Counted from the stretch's first letter, positions 1-9,243 are shown. The stretch: 22,518 bases of DNA from Bacillota bacterium (GCA_023391425.1 JAEWAX010000045.1:1-22518), one strand, 5' to 3'. Made by a program: numbers and translations. The notes: a model not told the origin generated them from the sequence alone.

Positions 1-259
1 CATCATTTAAGGACATTTCATCATCAATGTGAATATATACTTTTGCATTTGTAAGTTCTACAATTTTATCTATCTCAATAACATGGTCAATATGCCCATG
101 AGTAAGTATTATTTTTTCAATATTCAAATTCATCTGTTGTGCTGCTGAAATAACCTTTTCACTTTTAACCCCAGCATCTATTAATATTGCTTTACCTTCA
201 TCACCAACTAAATAAGAAACAGAATCAAACATACCACCAGTAATAGGTTTAATAATCAT
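1..259 (-). CDS. Metallo-beta-lactamase fold hydrolase, N-terminal part
   Basis: Partial gene: the first 86 residues lie in the window and the rest runs off the left edge. The frame shows a beta-rich start followed by THGHIDHV at residues 53-60, the HxHxDH metal-binding signature of the metallo-beta-lactamase superfamily (His54, His56, Asp58, His59). This points to a glyoxalase II-like zinc or iron hydrolase; the true substrate cannot be told from the fragment. The start is an ATG at 257-259. Its ribosome site (AAGGAG) lies inside the last codons of dtd, whose stop is only 4 bases upstream, so the two genes are probably translationally coupled. A hydrolase of this type after dtd is a usual arrangement in Clostridia. 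Superfamily is certain; function is open. Confidence 0.9.
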   Translation of the reverse strand, partial: MIIKPITGGMFDSVSYLVGDEGKAILIDAGVKSEKVISAAQQMNLNIEKIILTHGHIDHVIEIDKIVELTNAKVYIHIDDEMSLND

Positions 260-263
260 ACTG

Positions 264-713
264 TTAAAACTCCTTTTTACTATCCAATAAAATTGTAACT
301 GGTCCATCATTACTAATGTCTACAAGCATCTCAGCTTGAAAGATTCCGGTTTTTGTAACTATACCAAATTCTTTGCATTTATCTACAAAAGTATTATAGA
401 GCGTTTTTGCATTTTCTGGCCTGGCCGCTTTATCAAAACTAGGTCTTCTTCCCTTCCTGCAGTCGCCATATAGGGTAAATTGAGAAACCACCAGCATTTC
501 TCCTCCTATATCTAGCAAACATTCATTCATTTTTCCAGCCTCGTCTTCAAAAATACGCAGATTAATAATCTTTTCAACGAGGTAGTCTATATCAGAGTTA
601 GTATCCTCTTGCCCCACTCCTAATAATACCATAAGGCCCTTATTAATTTCTCCTACAACCTTCTCATCAACTGCTACTTTAGATTTTTTAACCCTTTGAA
701 CAACAGCCCGCAT
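264..713 (-). CDS. dtd: D-aminoacyl-tRNA deacylase (D-Tyr-tRNA(Tyr) deacylase)
   Basis: Hydrolyses D-amino acids (and mischarged glycine) from tRNA in the cytoplasm, keeping D-residues out of translation. The 149-residue product begins MRAVVQRV, the family's typical start. It carries the SQFTL motif (residues 77-81) and the C-terminal GPVT motif (137-140) that form the active-site pocket of DTD. Length matches the family (about 145-150). The open frame runs 24 codons further upstream, but ATG at 711-713 is chosen because GGGAGG lies just before it and family members start here. It is the third gene of the apt-relA-dtd operon, 113 bases after relA, and its end holds the ribosome site of the next gene. 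Confidence 0.96.
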   Translation of the reverse strand: MRAVVQRVKKSKVAVDEKVVGEINKGLMVLLGVGQEDTNSDIDYLVEKIINLRIFEDEAGKMNECLLDIGGEMLVVSQFTLYGDCRKGRRPSFDKAARPENAKTLYNTFVDKCKEFGIVTKTGIFQAEMLVDISNDGPVTILLDSKKEF

Positions 714-826
714 TTCAATCCTCCCAGAGGCGATTATAATTATTAGCATTATTCCTAACGATAATTTAAAAATATTAAAAAACATTATAAAGGAAAATTA
801 TAAATCATATGCAATTTAAAATTATA

Positions 827-3007
827 CTATTGCTTATTTCTTGTTACATCAAATACACTATCAATCTTTTTCAACTTCTTAATGATTTTTTCTAATTGTT
901 CTGTATTTGTTATTTCTAGTGTAAGGTTTATCACAGTTATCTGCTCTTTTGTAGTTCTTGCGTTTAAAGCCTTAATAGGTATTTTTAGCTCAGCAATGCT
1001 GTTTGTTACATCAAGCAGTAGCGAAGTTCTATCATTAGCCATTATTGTTATATCAGCTTTGTAAGCGACATCAATTGTTGAGTACCATCTTACATCTATT
1101 AGTCTACCTTCTTCTTCAAAGCCAGCTGTTACATTTGTGCAGTCACTACGATGAACAGAAACTCCTCTTCCACGAGTAATATAACCAATAATTTCATCAC
1201 CAGGAACAGGATTGCAACATCTTGACAGCCTTACAAGACAATTATCAATTCCTTTAACAACGATACCACTCTCAGGAACATGCTTTTTCTTTTTCTCGTT
1301 TTTGGTCTGTGCAATAGTCTCGAGGATTTGTTCAATTTCTTCAGGCTTTAAAGTCTTCTTGAACTCTTCCTTTAGCTTAGTCAACACTTTATTTGTTGTC
1401 ATTGCACCGTAGCCAATACCTGCATATAAATCATCTAAAGATGTAAAATTATATTTTCGAAGTACGAGTTCAATCCAATCTGGTTTAAATAATTGAGCAT
1501 AGTTAAGCCCCTGTTTTTTGAGCTCCCTCTCAATCATTTCCTTGCCCCTGATGATATTTTCTTCTCTCTTTTCCTTTTTAAACCATTGATTTATTTTATT
1601 TCTAGCTTGACTGCTCTTAACTATTTTGAGCCAATCTCTACTAGGTCCATGTATTGTAGAAGAAGTCAAGATATCAATAATATCGCCATTTCTTAGCTTG
1701 TAATCAATGGGAACCATCTTACCATTGACTTTAGCACCTATCATCTTATTACCAATAGCACTATGAATATAGTAAGCGAAGTCAACAGGTGTAGAATCAA
1801 CAGGAAGATTTATTACATCACCCTTTGGTGAAAATACAAAAACCTCATCTGTAAACAAGTCGATCTTGAGGGTTTCCATGAACTCATTTTCATCTCGGGT
1901 ATCTTTCTGCCATTCTAAAAGCTGCCTTAACCAAGCAAATTTATTATCGGAATCTTTTCCATCATTTATGCCTTCTTTGTATTTCCAATGAGCAGCAATA
2001 CCAACCTCAGCTACCCTATGCATATCCCAAGTTCTTATTTGAACCTCAAAGGGTTGTCCTTCAGGGCCTATCAAGGTTGTATGAAGAGATTGGTACATAT
2101 TTGGTTTAGGCATTGCAATATAGTCTTTAAATCTTCCAGGCATAGGCTTGTACAGTTCATGTACTAGTCCTAGCAAGGCATAACAGTCCTTAACTGAATT
2201 TACAATTATACGAAATGCGAATAAGTCATATATTTGGTCCAGCGTCTTATTCTGACTTACCATTTTTCTGTAAATACTGTAAAAGTGCTTTGGTCTTCCA
2301 TCTATTTGCACATTTTCTAAGCCTAGTTCATCAGTTTTCTCTTTTAAGGTTTGAACTATTTCTGATATATAAGCTTCTCTTTGCTTTCTCTTAAATGCAA
2401 TTTTCTCAACTAGATCATAATATCCCTTTGGATCTAAGTATCTTAGGCATAAATCTTCAAGTTCCCATTTTATTTTTGAAATACCAAGTCGATGAGCTAA
2501 AGGTGCATAGATTTCCAATGTCTCTGTTGCCTTTTCAATTTGTTTGCCCTCAGTCATATATTTCAGGGTTCTCATATTATGAAGCCTATCTGCAAGCTTT
2601 ATCATAATAACTCTAATATCCTTAGCCATAGCCAAAAACATTTTTCGCAGATTCTCTACCTGCTGCTCCTGCTTAGATGTAAATGGAATTTTACCTAGTT
2701 TTGTTACTCCATCTACAAGGTCTGCAACCTCAACTCCAAACTGAATTTTTAACTCTTCATATGTACATGTTGTATCCTCAATAGTATCATGGAGAAGTGC
2801 TGCAACAAGCGCAGTTAAGTCCAATTCCATATCAGCTAAAATAATTGCTACCTCAACTGGATGAATTATATATGGCTCACCAGAATTTCTTTGCTGACCC
2901 TCATGCGCTGTTTTAGAAACAAAATATGCTTTTTCAAGTAATTCAAAATTACCATTAGGATCGTATTTTTTTACTTTTTCAACAAGCAATGAAAAGCTAT
3001 CTATCAA
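827..3007 (-). CDS. relA: Bifunctional (p)ppGpp synthetase/hydrolase (Rel/Rsh)
   Basis: Makes the stringent-response alarmone (p)ppGpp from ATP and GTP/GDP on the ribosome and also degrades it. The 726 residues show the full long-Rsh layout. The N-terminal HD hydrolase domain has His49 and the His73-Asp74 pair within LLHDTIEDT. The synthetase domain (about 235-345) follows, then TGS (about 385-445), a Cys-rich segment with CCNPVPGDE (about 600) and a C-terminal ACT domain. The synthetase carries the basic RFKD motif (292-295), seen in bifunctional enzymes, rather than the acidic ExDD of synthetase-only RelA. Both activities therefore look intact. The start is a TTG at 3005-3007 preceded five bases upstream by GGGAGG (complement of 3013-3018). 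It lies 35 bases after apt, in the same operon. Confidence 0.97.
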   Translation of the reverse strand: MIDSFSLLVEKVKKYDPNGNFELLEKAYFVSKTAHEGQQRNSGEPYIIHPVEVAIILADMELDLTALVAALLHDTIEDTTCTYEELKIQFGVEVADLVDGVTKLGKIPFTSKQEQQVENLRKMFLAMAKDIRVIMIKLADRLHNMRTLKYMTEGKQIEKATETLEIYAPLAHRLGISKIKWELEDLCLRYLDPKGYYDLVEKIAFKRKQREAYISEIVQTLKEKTDELGLENVQIDGRPKHFYSIYRKMVSQNKTLDQIYDLFAFRIIVNSVKDCYALLGLVHELYKPMPGRFKDYIAMPKPNMYQSLHTTLIGPEGQPFEVQIRTWDMHRVAEVGIAAHWKYKEGINDGKDSDNKFAWLRQLLEWQKDTRDENEFMETLKIDLFTDEVFVFSPKGDVINLPVDSTPVDFAYYIHSAIGNKMIGAKVNGKMVPIDYKLRNGDIIDILTSSTIHGPSRDWLKIVKSSQARNKINQWFKKEKREENIIRGKEMIERELKKQGLNYAQLFKPDWIELVLRKYNFTSLDDLYAGIGYGAMTTNKVLTKLKEEFKKTLKPEEIEQILETIAQTKNEKKKKHVPESGIVVKGIDNCLVRLSRCCNPVPGDEIIGYITRGRGVSVHRSDCTNVTAGFEEEGRLIDVRWYSTIDVAYKADITIMANDRTSLLLDVTNSIAELKIPIKALNARTTKEQITVINLTLEITNTEQLEKIIKKLKKIDSVFDVTRNKQ

Positions 3008-3042
3008 AGCGACCTCCCTAAGTACATATTATATGCAATTTG

Positions 3043-3558
3043 CTAAAATCTTACAATTGAGTCCACTTTATAACCCTTAAGCTTATCCCTACCATTTAAG
3101 AATGAAAGCTCAATAAAATATATTAGCCCTACTACTTTTCCTCCAAGCTGCTCAACTAATTCTATATTTGCCCCAGTAGTTCCACCTGTTGCAAGAAGAT
3201 CATCTACTATTAATACCCTCTGTCCAGGTTTTATTGCATCCTGATGCATTTCTAAAATATCTTTTCCATATTCTAGATCATATTCGGCCCTAATTGTCTT
3301 GTAAGGTAGCTTGCCCTTTTTTCTTATTGGAACAAACCCTTTTCCCATTTTATAAGCAAGAGGGGCTCCAAAAATAAATCCTCTTGACTCAGAGCCAACA
3401 ATTATATCGAAGTCTTCCAACTGATCAGCAAGCTCTTTGAAAGAATCCATACACGTTTTAAACGCCTCTGGATCTTGCAATACTGTGGTAATATCAATAA
3501 AATCAATTCCCTCTTTTGGGAAGTCTATAACGTGCCTAAGTTTTGTTTTTAAATCCAT
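3043..3558 (-). CDS. apt: Adenine phosphoribosyltransferase
   Basis: Converts adenine plus PRPP to AMP and pyrophosphate in purine salvage, in the cytosol. The 171-residue product begins MDLKTKLRHVIDFPKEGI, with the family's phosphate-loop and dimer region. It holds the PRPP-binding motif VLIVDDLLATGGTTGA at residues 115-130. The open frame starts six codons earlier at a TTG, but the ATG at 3556-3558 is preferred because GAGGGG sits about seven bases upstream of it and the length then equals that of known enzymes (about 170). It is the first gene of the apt-relA-dtd operon and has a good promoter 40-70 bases upstream. In many Firmicutes recJ directly precedes apt; here recJ lies almost 10 kb away on the same strand. 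Confidence 0.97.
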   Translation of the reverse strand: MDLKTKLRHVIDFPKEGIDFIDITTVLQDPEAFKTCMDSFKELADQLEDFDIIVGSESRGFIFGAPLAYKMGKGFVPIRKKGKLPYKTIRAEYDLEYGKDILEMHQDAIKPGQRVLIVDDLLATGGTTGANIELVEQLGGKVVGLIYFIELSFLNGRDKLKGYKVDSIVRF

Positions 3559-3601
3559 CACTTTACCCCTCTTCAATAATCCGTTTTATAAGATATATAA
3601 T

Positions 3602-3630
3602 ATTATAATGAAATATTTTGAGACTTACAA
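3602..3630 (-). promoter_or_regulatory. Promoter of the apt-relA-dtd operon
   Basis: On the minus strand a TATAAT -10 box (complement of 3602-3607) is separated by exactly 17 bases from TTGTAA (complement of 3625-3630), which matches four of six bases of the -35 consensus. It lies 44 bases before the apt start, which suits a sigma-A promoter with a short leader. Confidence 0.7.
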
Positions 3631-3836
3631 GTAATTTGAATTTTAACTTAATTAAGCAAGTATTTCATATGGAATCACAGTAAACACAATAGGCGTTTTC
3701 TTCACTCCAAACAATCATTCTGTTTAGATAAGTTAGTGTTTTATGTTAAAATATAGTAAATATGCTGACAAGTGACTATTTAGATGATAATATGCTAAAT
3801 TATTAATATTTTTGAAGCAAAAGAGGGGTTATAATA

Positions 3837-4502
3837 TTGAAACAGATACTAATTATTGAAGATGACGAAACCATTTTATTTGGTTTGCAGACAGCTCTAA
3901 AGAAGAATGGATTTCTACCTATTTGCTGTTCGTGTTTGACTGAAGCAAGACAAAAGTTTTCCGATAGTATTTCGTTAATTATTTTAGATTGGAATCTTCC
4001 TGATGGAACTGGAGATGCATTTTGTCATTACATAAAAAATATTAGTGAAATACCCTTAATCTTCTTAACTGTGCGTGATGATGAAAAAGATATTGTTAAA
4101 GGGCTTGATATTGGTGCTGATGATTATATAATAAAGCCTTTTCAGATTACTGTACTTCTATCCCGCATAAATGCTGTGCTTAGGCGGACAAAAGACATCA
4201 ATCAATCTGTGCTTACCTGTGGTGAGATTGTTTTAGACAAAACCAAGACCAAGGCATTATGCAAAGGACAGGAACTTAGCCTTACCGCAGGAGAATTCCG
4301 TTTATTAACTATACTACTAGAAAACAAAGACCAAACATTAACCCGTACACAGCTGTTGGACAAGCTTTGGGACACAGATGGCAATTTTGTAAATGATAAT
4401 ACCTTAACCGTCACGATGAAGCGTCTTAGGGAAAAGCTTAACAATTCTCAATGTATAAAAACCATACGGGGTATTGGCTATAGAATGGAGGATGTCCTAT
4501 GA
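3837..4502 (+). CDS. OmpR/PhoB-family response regulator
   Basis: DNA-binding output half of a two-component system. The receiver domain (residues 1-115) has the acidic pair Asp9-Asp10, phospho-acceptor Asp51 in LIILDWNLPDGTG, Thr78, and Lys100 in YIIKPF. The C-terminal half (about 125-218) is a winged-helix domain ending in the usual TIRGIGYRME. Length (221) is typical. The start is a TTG at 3837 with AAGAGGGG about nine bases upstream; no in-frame ATG is better placed. Its stop overlaps the start of the sensor kinase (CTATGAGC), so the pair is coupled. An ABC transporter follows 222 bases after the kinase. In Firmicutes such neighbours usually form a peptide- or antibiotic-sensing unit in which the regulator switches on the transporter; that link is inferred from context. 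Confidence 0.96.
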   Translation: MKQILIIEDDETILFGLQTALKKNGFLPICCSCLTEARQKFSDSISLIILDWNLPDGTGDAFCHYIKNISEIPLIFLTVRDDEKDIVKGLDIGADDYIIKPFQITVLLSRINAVLRRTKDINQSVLTCGEIVLDKTKTKALCKGQELSLTAGEFRLLTILLENKDQTLTRTQLLDKLWDTDGNFVNDNTLTVTMKRLREKLNNSQCIKTIRGIGYRMEDVL

Positions 4503-5677
4503 GCAGAAAAGAAACTTTAAAATGGCTTTGTATCCTATTCTCTTCATTTGCTATCCTTGGAATTGTAATTGGGATATTATCTGCAAAGGTTATTTCGCAG
4601 CAAGAGTATCAAAGCATATCTCAGCTAGTTGGTGCATTCTCAACAAATTCTCAGCTGGAGGATGCATTCGTGCATGCGCTTAAAGAATCTGGTTCTGATG
4701 ATTTTATCAATGGTAAGGCTGTACTTGAAAAATACAATTATTCACTAAATACATTTTGGAATCGGAATATATTTAAAATGCTATGTACTAGTTTGATTCT
4801 TTTCCTTATATTAGCCATACTATTTTCATTTGTATGGTTTTTGTTATTCAAAAAACAAAAATCCCGCATTGCCGAACTAACCACTTATCTAGAATCGATT
4901 AATTTGGGAAGGGATACTATTCTGGTACGTAAAGAGGATAATTTCTCCTTTCTTGAGGATGAAATCTACAAAACTGTCACAGAGTTGCGAGAATCTCGAG
5001 AAAATGCCCTCTTAGAACGGCAGTCACTGGCTGACAATTTAGCAGACATTTCTCATCAGCTTAAAACACCTATTACTTCTATGTCACTTATGACACAGCT
5101 ATTATCAGAAAGTCTCAATGAAGAAGATGCTATCTATATAGAAAAACTTAATCGCCAGCTTGTACGTCTGGAATCACTGGTTTCTTCTTTGTTGACACTG
5201 TCAAAACTGGATGCAGGTACATTTGAACTAGAGAAAGAAAGTGTTGATGTCTATGCTATGCTGACATGTGCCTCCGAGCCCATGGAAGATATAATTAATC
5301 AAAAAAGGCAGCAACTATTGATTCAATCTGAACCTAACATTGACTTCTTGGGTGATGCTGCATGGACAGCCGAAGCATTTTTAAACCTCATAAAAAACTG
5401 CAGTGAGCATACACCTAATGGTGAAGTAATTTCAATTTGTTATTCACAGAATCCACTATATACTGAAATAATTGTACAAGACAACGGAAAAGGCTTTGAC
5501 AAGGATGACCTGTCGCACATTTTCGAGCGTTTTTACAAAGGAAAAAATGCTTCGAAAGATAGTGTGGGCATTGGCCTAGCATTAGCGAAATCAATCATAA
5601 GTAAACAAAACGGAACTATTCGGGCAGAAAATGCTTCCGAGGGTGGAGCTAAATTTATAGTTAAGTTTTACAAATAG
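4499..5677 (+). CDS. Membrane sensor histidine kinase
   Basis: Sensor half of the two-component system, 392 residues. Two membrane helices (about 7-31 and 92-118) enclose an extracytoplasmic segment of about 60 residues. The cytoplasmic part has a short linker, an H-box with the phospho-accepting His186 in DISHQLKTPITS, an N-box around Asn300 (NLIKNCSEHTP), the DNGKG G1 box (328-332), and the glycine-rich GIGLALAKSI lid region. All catalytic motifs are intact. The outer loop is longer than in the intramembrane-sensing BceS type (normally under 25 residues), so it may bind a ligand or partner itself. The ATG at 4499 overlaps the regulator's stop. The signal sensed is not evident. Confidence 0.95.
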   Translation: MSRKETLKWLCILFSSFAILGIVIGILSAKVISQQEYQSISQLVGAFSTNSQLEDAFVHALKESGSDDFINGKAVLEKYNYSLNTFWNRNIFKMLCTSLILFLILAILFSFVWFLLFKKQKSRIAELTTYLESINLGRDTILVRKEDNFSFLEDEIYKTVTELRESRENALLERQSLADNLADISHQLKTPITSMSLMTQLLSESLNEEDAIYIEKLNRQLVRLESLVSSLLTLSKLDAGTFELEKESVDVYAMLTCASEPMEDIINQKRQQLLIQSEPNIDFLGDAAWTAEAFLNLIKNCSEHTPNGEVISICYSQNPLYTEIIVQDNGKGFDKDDLSHIFERFYKGKNASKDSVGIGLALAKSIISKQNGTIRAENASEGGAKFIVKFYK

Positions 5678-5784
5678 TTTTGGATAATTTCAAAACCAAC
5701 TTAGAAATATAGCTATTTAGTCGTTTATCTTAAACTTTCCCATGCATAATTGAAGCTAAATCATATACTTTCAATTTTATTTTT

Positions 5785-5820
5785 TGTCACTGTAATGTCA
5801 TTTAACGCTGATATTATGAT
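5785..5820 (+). promoter_or_regulatory. Candidate response-regulator operator and promoter for the ABC genes
   Basis: A direct repeat TGTCA-N6-TGTCA (5785-5789 and 5796-5800) has an 11-base period, about one helical turn, as is common for OmpR-family dimers. A TATGAT -10-like box follows at 5815-5820, and the base run where a -35 box should be (5792-5797) does not match consensus. A weak promoter with a repeat overlapping its -35 position is what an activator-dependent promoter looks like. The ABC start is 80 bases downstream. The assignment to the adjacent regulator is inference. Confidence 0.5.
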
Positions 5821-5822
5821 AA

Positions 5823-5884
5823 CTGTAGAAAAGCTATTATGAAAAATCAAAATATACTATCTTCTACAGGATTAGCTTTAGAAG
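5823..5884 (+). promoter_or_regulatory. Leader with two mutually exclusive hairpins before the ABC genes
   Basis: CTGTAGAA at 5823-5830 is perfectly complementary to TTCTACAG at 5862-5869. The second arm can instead pair locally, CTTCTA at 5861-5866 with TAGAAG at 5879-5884. The local hairpin ends just before the ribosome site (AAGAGG, 5889 onward). The pairings are seen in the sequence; any regulatory role is speculative and short A/T-rich stems occur by chance. Confidence 0.25.
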
Positions 5885-5899
5885 CAGAAAGAGGTTATT

Positions 5900-6583
5900 A
5901 TGGAACTATTAAGATGTGAAAACTTAACTAAAACATATGGCTCGGGTGCTACTATGATAACAGCGCTTAACCTTATAAATATTTCGGTGCAAAAAGGTGA
6001 ATTTATCGCCATTGTTGGTGCATCAGGATCAGGCAAATCCACATTACTACACCTTTTAGGAGGCGTAGATCGTCCTTCTGAGGGCAAAATTCTAATTGAG
6101 GATACAGATATTGCCACTCTGAATGAGGAACAGCTATCTGTGTTTCGCCGTCGCAAGGTAGGCCTAATCTACCAATTCTATAATCTGATACCTACTCTGA
6201 ATGTGCAAAAAAATATTCTTCTGCCTATGCTTTTAGATGGCAGGAAGCCTGACGAAGAACGTTTTTCAGAAATTGTGACAACACTTGGGCTTACAGACCG
6301 TCTCAACCATCTTCCAGGACAGCTTTCTGGCGGTCAGCAGCAGAGAGTTGCAATTGCGAGAGCATTGATTTATCGCCCTGCTATTCTTCTGGCTGATGAA
6401 CCAACAGGAAATCTTGACCGTAAAAACTCTGAGGAAACAGTAGAATTACTAAAACTATCAAATAATCGCTATAAACAGACCATACTTCTAATTACACATG
6501 ATGAAAAAATAGCTTTGGAGGCCAATCGTATTATAACAATAGAGGACGGAGGAATTATTTCCGATGAGGTGGTGAAAAGATGA
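5900..6583 (+). CDS. ABC transporter ATP-binding protein, MacB/LolD type
   Basis: ATPase that powers the FtsX-type permease encoded next. The 227 residues show every nucleotide-binding motif: Walker A GASGSGKST (40-48), Q-loop Gln92, signature LSGGQQQR (142-149), Walker B ILLADE (162-167) and switch His200. The sequence around LADEPTGNLD is typical of the MacB/LolD/BceA class, whose members work by mechanotransmission rather than classical transport. The ATG at 5900 follows an AAGAGG ribosome site, and its TGA stop overlaps the permease ATG (ATGA), showing tight coupling. Located behind a two-component system and a candidate operator, it probably serves in antimicrobial-peptide or envelope-stress resistance; the substrate is unknown. 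Confidence 0.96.
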   Translation: MELLRCENLTKTYGSGATMITALNLINISVQKGEFIAIVGASGSGKSTLLHLLGGVDRPSEGKILIEDTDIATLNEEQLSVFRRRKVGLIYQFYNLIPTLNVQKNILLPMLLDGRKPDEERFSEIVTTLGLTDRLNHLPGQLSGGQQQRVAIARALIYRPAILLADEPTGNLDRKNSEETVELLKLSNNRYKQTILLITHDEKIALEANRIITIEDGGIISDEVVKR

Positions 6584-9243
6584 ACATACTGAAGGAATAT
6601 ACTCTTGATTACATACGACACAATAAAAAAAGCAGTATTACAATAATGATAGCGATACTGATTGCCACCATCCTGCTTTCAGCTCTTTGTGGTTTCTTAT
6701 ATACCATGTATACCGATGAAATCCGCCTGACCATCATAAGAAATGGAGATTGGCACGCTGAGCTATTTGATATTACACCAGGAAGTAAGCTTAAATATGT
6801 AACGAAACACCCAAATGTAGAGTCAGTAATGATAAAAGGGCCTTGGGAGACTGCAAAAATAGAGGATTCACGTCGTCAGTATCTGATAACGCGCCATCTG
6901 ACAGCAAACTACTGGAATTATATGTCTGAACACGATATGATTATAGAGGGCCAAGTTCCGAAGTCAGAAAATGAGCTTGCAATATCCAAACAGTATTTTG
7001 TAACCCACCCTGATTTAAAAATCGGTGATAGCATCAGCTTTCCTGTTGGAAACCGTACATTAAATAAAGAGACTCTGGACCCGATTGAAATTCAAAAAAA
7101 AGATGAGATTTTTGTTTCAACAATGAAACGTACATATATAATAGTAGGAAAGATGGATGTTGCTACAGACTCAACTATTCCAGGCTATATAGGCTATGGA
7201 TACATGAATGAGTCAAGCATAAAACCTGACGATGACCTTACGGTCTATATGCACTTCAAAAACCCAAGAACCACCTATAAAGATATTATACAAATTGCTA
7301 AATCAGTGGGTTATAAGCCTGATGAATATGGAAACTATAATGTCAAAACCAATGATGACCTGCTGTCAAAATATTTTATATTTCCATCAGAGAAAATAAA
7401 GGATATTAAATTCTCTCAACTTCAAACACCTCTGATGTTTATTTTCTTTAGCATATTAGTAGTTGCTTTATTTACACTTATAATCAATAATGCCTTTGCA
7501 ATGTCAGCAAATGCCAGACTAAAACAGCTTGGTATGCTGCAAAGCATAGGTGCCTCTCCAAAACAGATACGTCATTCGGTAACCTTTGAATCGCTGATTC
7601 TATCAATGATTCCAATACCGTTGGGTTTATTTATCGGTTGGCTCTTTGATTACGTGCTGTTTTATGCACTTAATAATATGGATACAGCGCGAGAATATGA
7701 CCTCATTTTTACATTTGGTTTACCTGCTATACTCCCTTCAATTATATTTGCACTATTAACAGTATGGCTTTCGGCAGTTATTCCAGCAAGGAAAATTACA
7801 AGACTCTCCCCTATTGAAGCTATAAGACAGGGCGGTGATATAAAGATTAAGAAAATCAGAAAGCATAGGCTTATTGAGAAAGCTTTCGGTCTGGAAGGAG
7901 AGCTTGCTAAGAACGCTCTTTATGCACGCAGAAAGTCATACCGTACGGCGTCGCTTTCACTTACAATATCTTTTTTATTGTTATCCACATTTTTAAATTT
8001 TATGGCTATAGTTGATGCTGATAACAATATATTTAATTCGGATAAAAACGCAGGCAAAAGGGACCTTATGATAAACACAATGGACGGGAATTTAACTAAG
8101 CCAGAATTTGAGAAGAGTATCCGCTCAATTAAAGGTCTAAAGAATATTTGCTTTATTAGTAGTATTTCTGCTGGCTTATGGCTTATATCTGATATGCAAT
8201 CTGATGAACTTCTCTCAATTGGTGGACTTAACCGAGTTGCTAATTCTGGTAAATATGAAGTATACCAACAGGAAAACAAATTTCGTATTATAACATTTTT
8301 GATTGCGCTAGATGATGAAAGCTTTAATAGCTACTGCAAGCAAATAGGTACCGACCCATCGCTTTTCTATAATGCGAAATCACCTAAAACTATTGTCATA
8401 AATGAACAACGTGACGACATCAATAGTGACCGACGTAACGATATACGTATTAAATTCTTGAATCTAAACGTAGGAGACAAACTGAACTGTGAAGAAAAGG
8501 TATTTGAAGAGGATACCAGTAAATATAGTTTTCAAACAGAGGTTGGCTATTTAACCAATCAAACACTCCCTTCGCTTAATACATCAAATAAGAAATTTTC
8601 ACTTGTGCAGATTATGCCAAGAAGTACATATCTGAAAATTGTTAACAACTTCTCTATTGAGAAACGTAAAACGAATGCACAAAACATCTCTGCTGTTGCT
8701 GTAGTGCAGTCTGATGATCAAATACAGTCAGTAGCAGATAAAATGGAAGCTATATGCAACAAATGGTACGGCTCAGGCGACTATTATATATGGAATGTAC
8801 TTGAAGTTCGCAAAGTAAATGCGTCTGCTATGTTGATAACAAGAGTCATAGTACTGTTTATTTCTGGATTCCTTGCTCTGATTGGAATTTCCAATGTGTT
8901 TTCTACTGTATCAGGGAATCTGAAACAACGTCAGAAGGAATTTGCCATACTTAGGTCAGTTGGTTTGCAGCCTAAAGGAATAAGGAGAATGCTCACTATG
9001 GAGGCATTATTCTTTGGCCTGATACCTATACTGCTGAGTATTCCAGTAAATATCCTGCTTATTGGATTATTCCTTAAGATCAAAATGATTTATTTTAGTG
9101 AATTTGTACCATATATGCCTATACTACCTATTATTATTTTTGGTATCGTCATATTGCTTTCAATTTTGCTTGCATATACCTTGGGAGGTAAAAAAATCAG
9201 TAAAACTGCAATTGTAGAAGTTCTAAAGGATGAGGCGGTGTAG
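6580..9243 (+). CDS. ABC transporter permease with two FtsX domains
   Basis: Large integral membrane subunit (887 residues) partnering the preceding ATPase. The visible layout is an N-terminal helix (about 19-41), an extracytoplasmic domain (about 45-280), an FtsX block with three helices (about 283-305, 338-360, 380-402), and the coupling stretch RLSPIEAIR. A further helix (about 457-477) leads to a second extracytoplasmic domain (about 480-750), and a second FtsX block has three helices (from about 757, 806 and 843) ending in the matching TAIVEVLKDEAV. That makes eight helices and two outer domains, an internally duplicated design seen in many Firmicutes antimicrobial-resistance transporters. 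The ATG overlaps the ATPase stop by four bases. A terminator follows within 110 bases. Confidence 0.93.
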   Translation: MNILKEYTLDYIRHNKKSSITIMIAILIATILLSALCGFLYTMYTDEIRLTIIRNGDWHAELFDITPGSKLKYVTKHPNVESVMIKGPWETAKIEDSRRQYLITRHLTANYWNYMSEHDMIIEGQVPKSENELAISKQYFVTHPDLKIGDSISFPVGNRTLNKETLDPIEIQKKDEIFVSTMKRTYIIVGKMDVATDSTIPGYIGYGYMNESSIKPDDDLTVYMHFKNPRTTYKDIIQIAKSVGYKPDEYGNYNVKTNDDLLSKYFIFPSEKIKDIKFSQLQTPLMFIFFSILVVALFTLIINNAFAMSANARLKQLGMLQSIGASPKQIRHSVTFESLILSMIPIPLGLFIGWLFDYVLFYALNNMDTAREYDLIFTFGLPAILPSIIFALLTVWLSAVIPARKITRLSPIEAIRQGGDIKIKKIRKHRLIEKAFGLEGELAKNALYARRKSYRTASLSLTISFLLLSTFLNFMAIVDADNNIFNSDKNAGKRDLMINTMDGNLTKPEFEKSIRSIKGLKNICFISSISAGLWLISDMQSDELLSIGGLNRVANSGKYEVYQQENKFRIITFLIALDDESFNSYCKQIGTDPSLFYNAKSPKTIVINEQRDDINSDRRNDIRIKFLNLNVGDKLNCEEKVFEEDTSKYSFQTEVGYLTNQTLPSLNTSNKKFSLVQIMPRSTYLKIVNNFSIEKRKTNAQNISAVAVVQSDDQIQSVADKMEAICNKWYGSGDYYIWNVLEVRKVNASAMLITRVIVLFISGFLALIGISNVFSTVSGNLKQRQKEFAILRSVGLQPKGIRRMLTMEALFFGLIPILLSIPVNILLIGLFLKIKMIYFSEFVPYMPILPIIIFGIVILLSILLAYTLGGKKISKTAIVEVLKDEAV

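Noticed and set aside
714..785. Longer start for dtd giving a hydrophobic leader
   Set aside because: DTD is cytosolic and starts at MRAVVQRV; the ribosome site GGGAGG lies before the internal ATG.
3763..3777. TGACA-like repeat before the response-regulator gene as a copy of the 5785 operator
   Set aside because: The spacing (two bases instead of six) and the orientation differ, and the second half is incomplete.
4474..4683. Short frame overlapping the regulator/kinase junction
   Set aside because: It is out of frame with both genes, which are fully supported by their domains.
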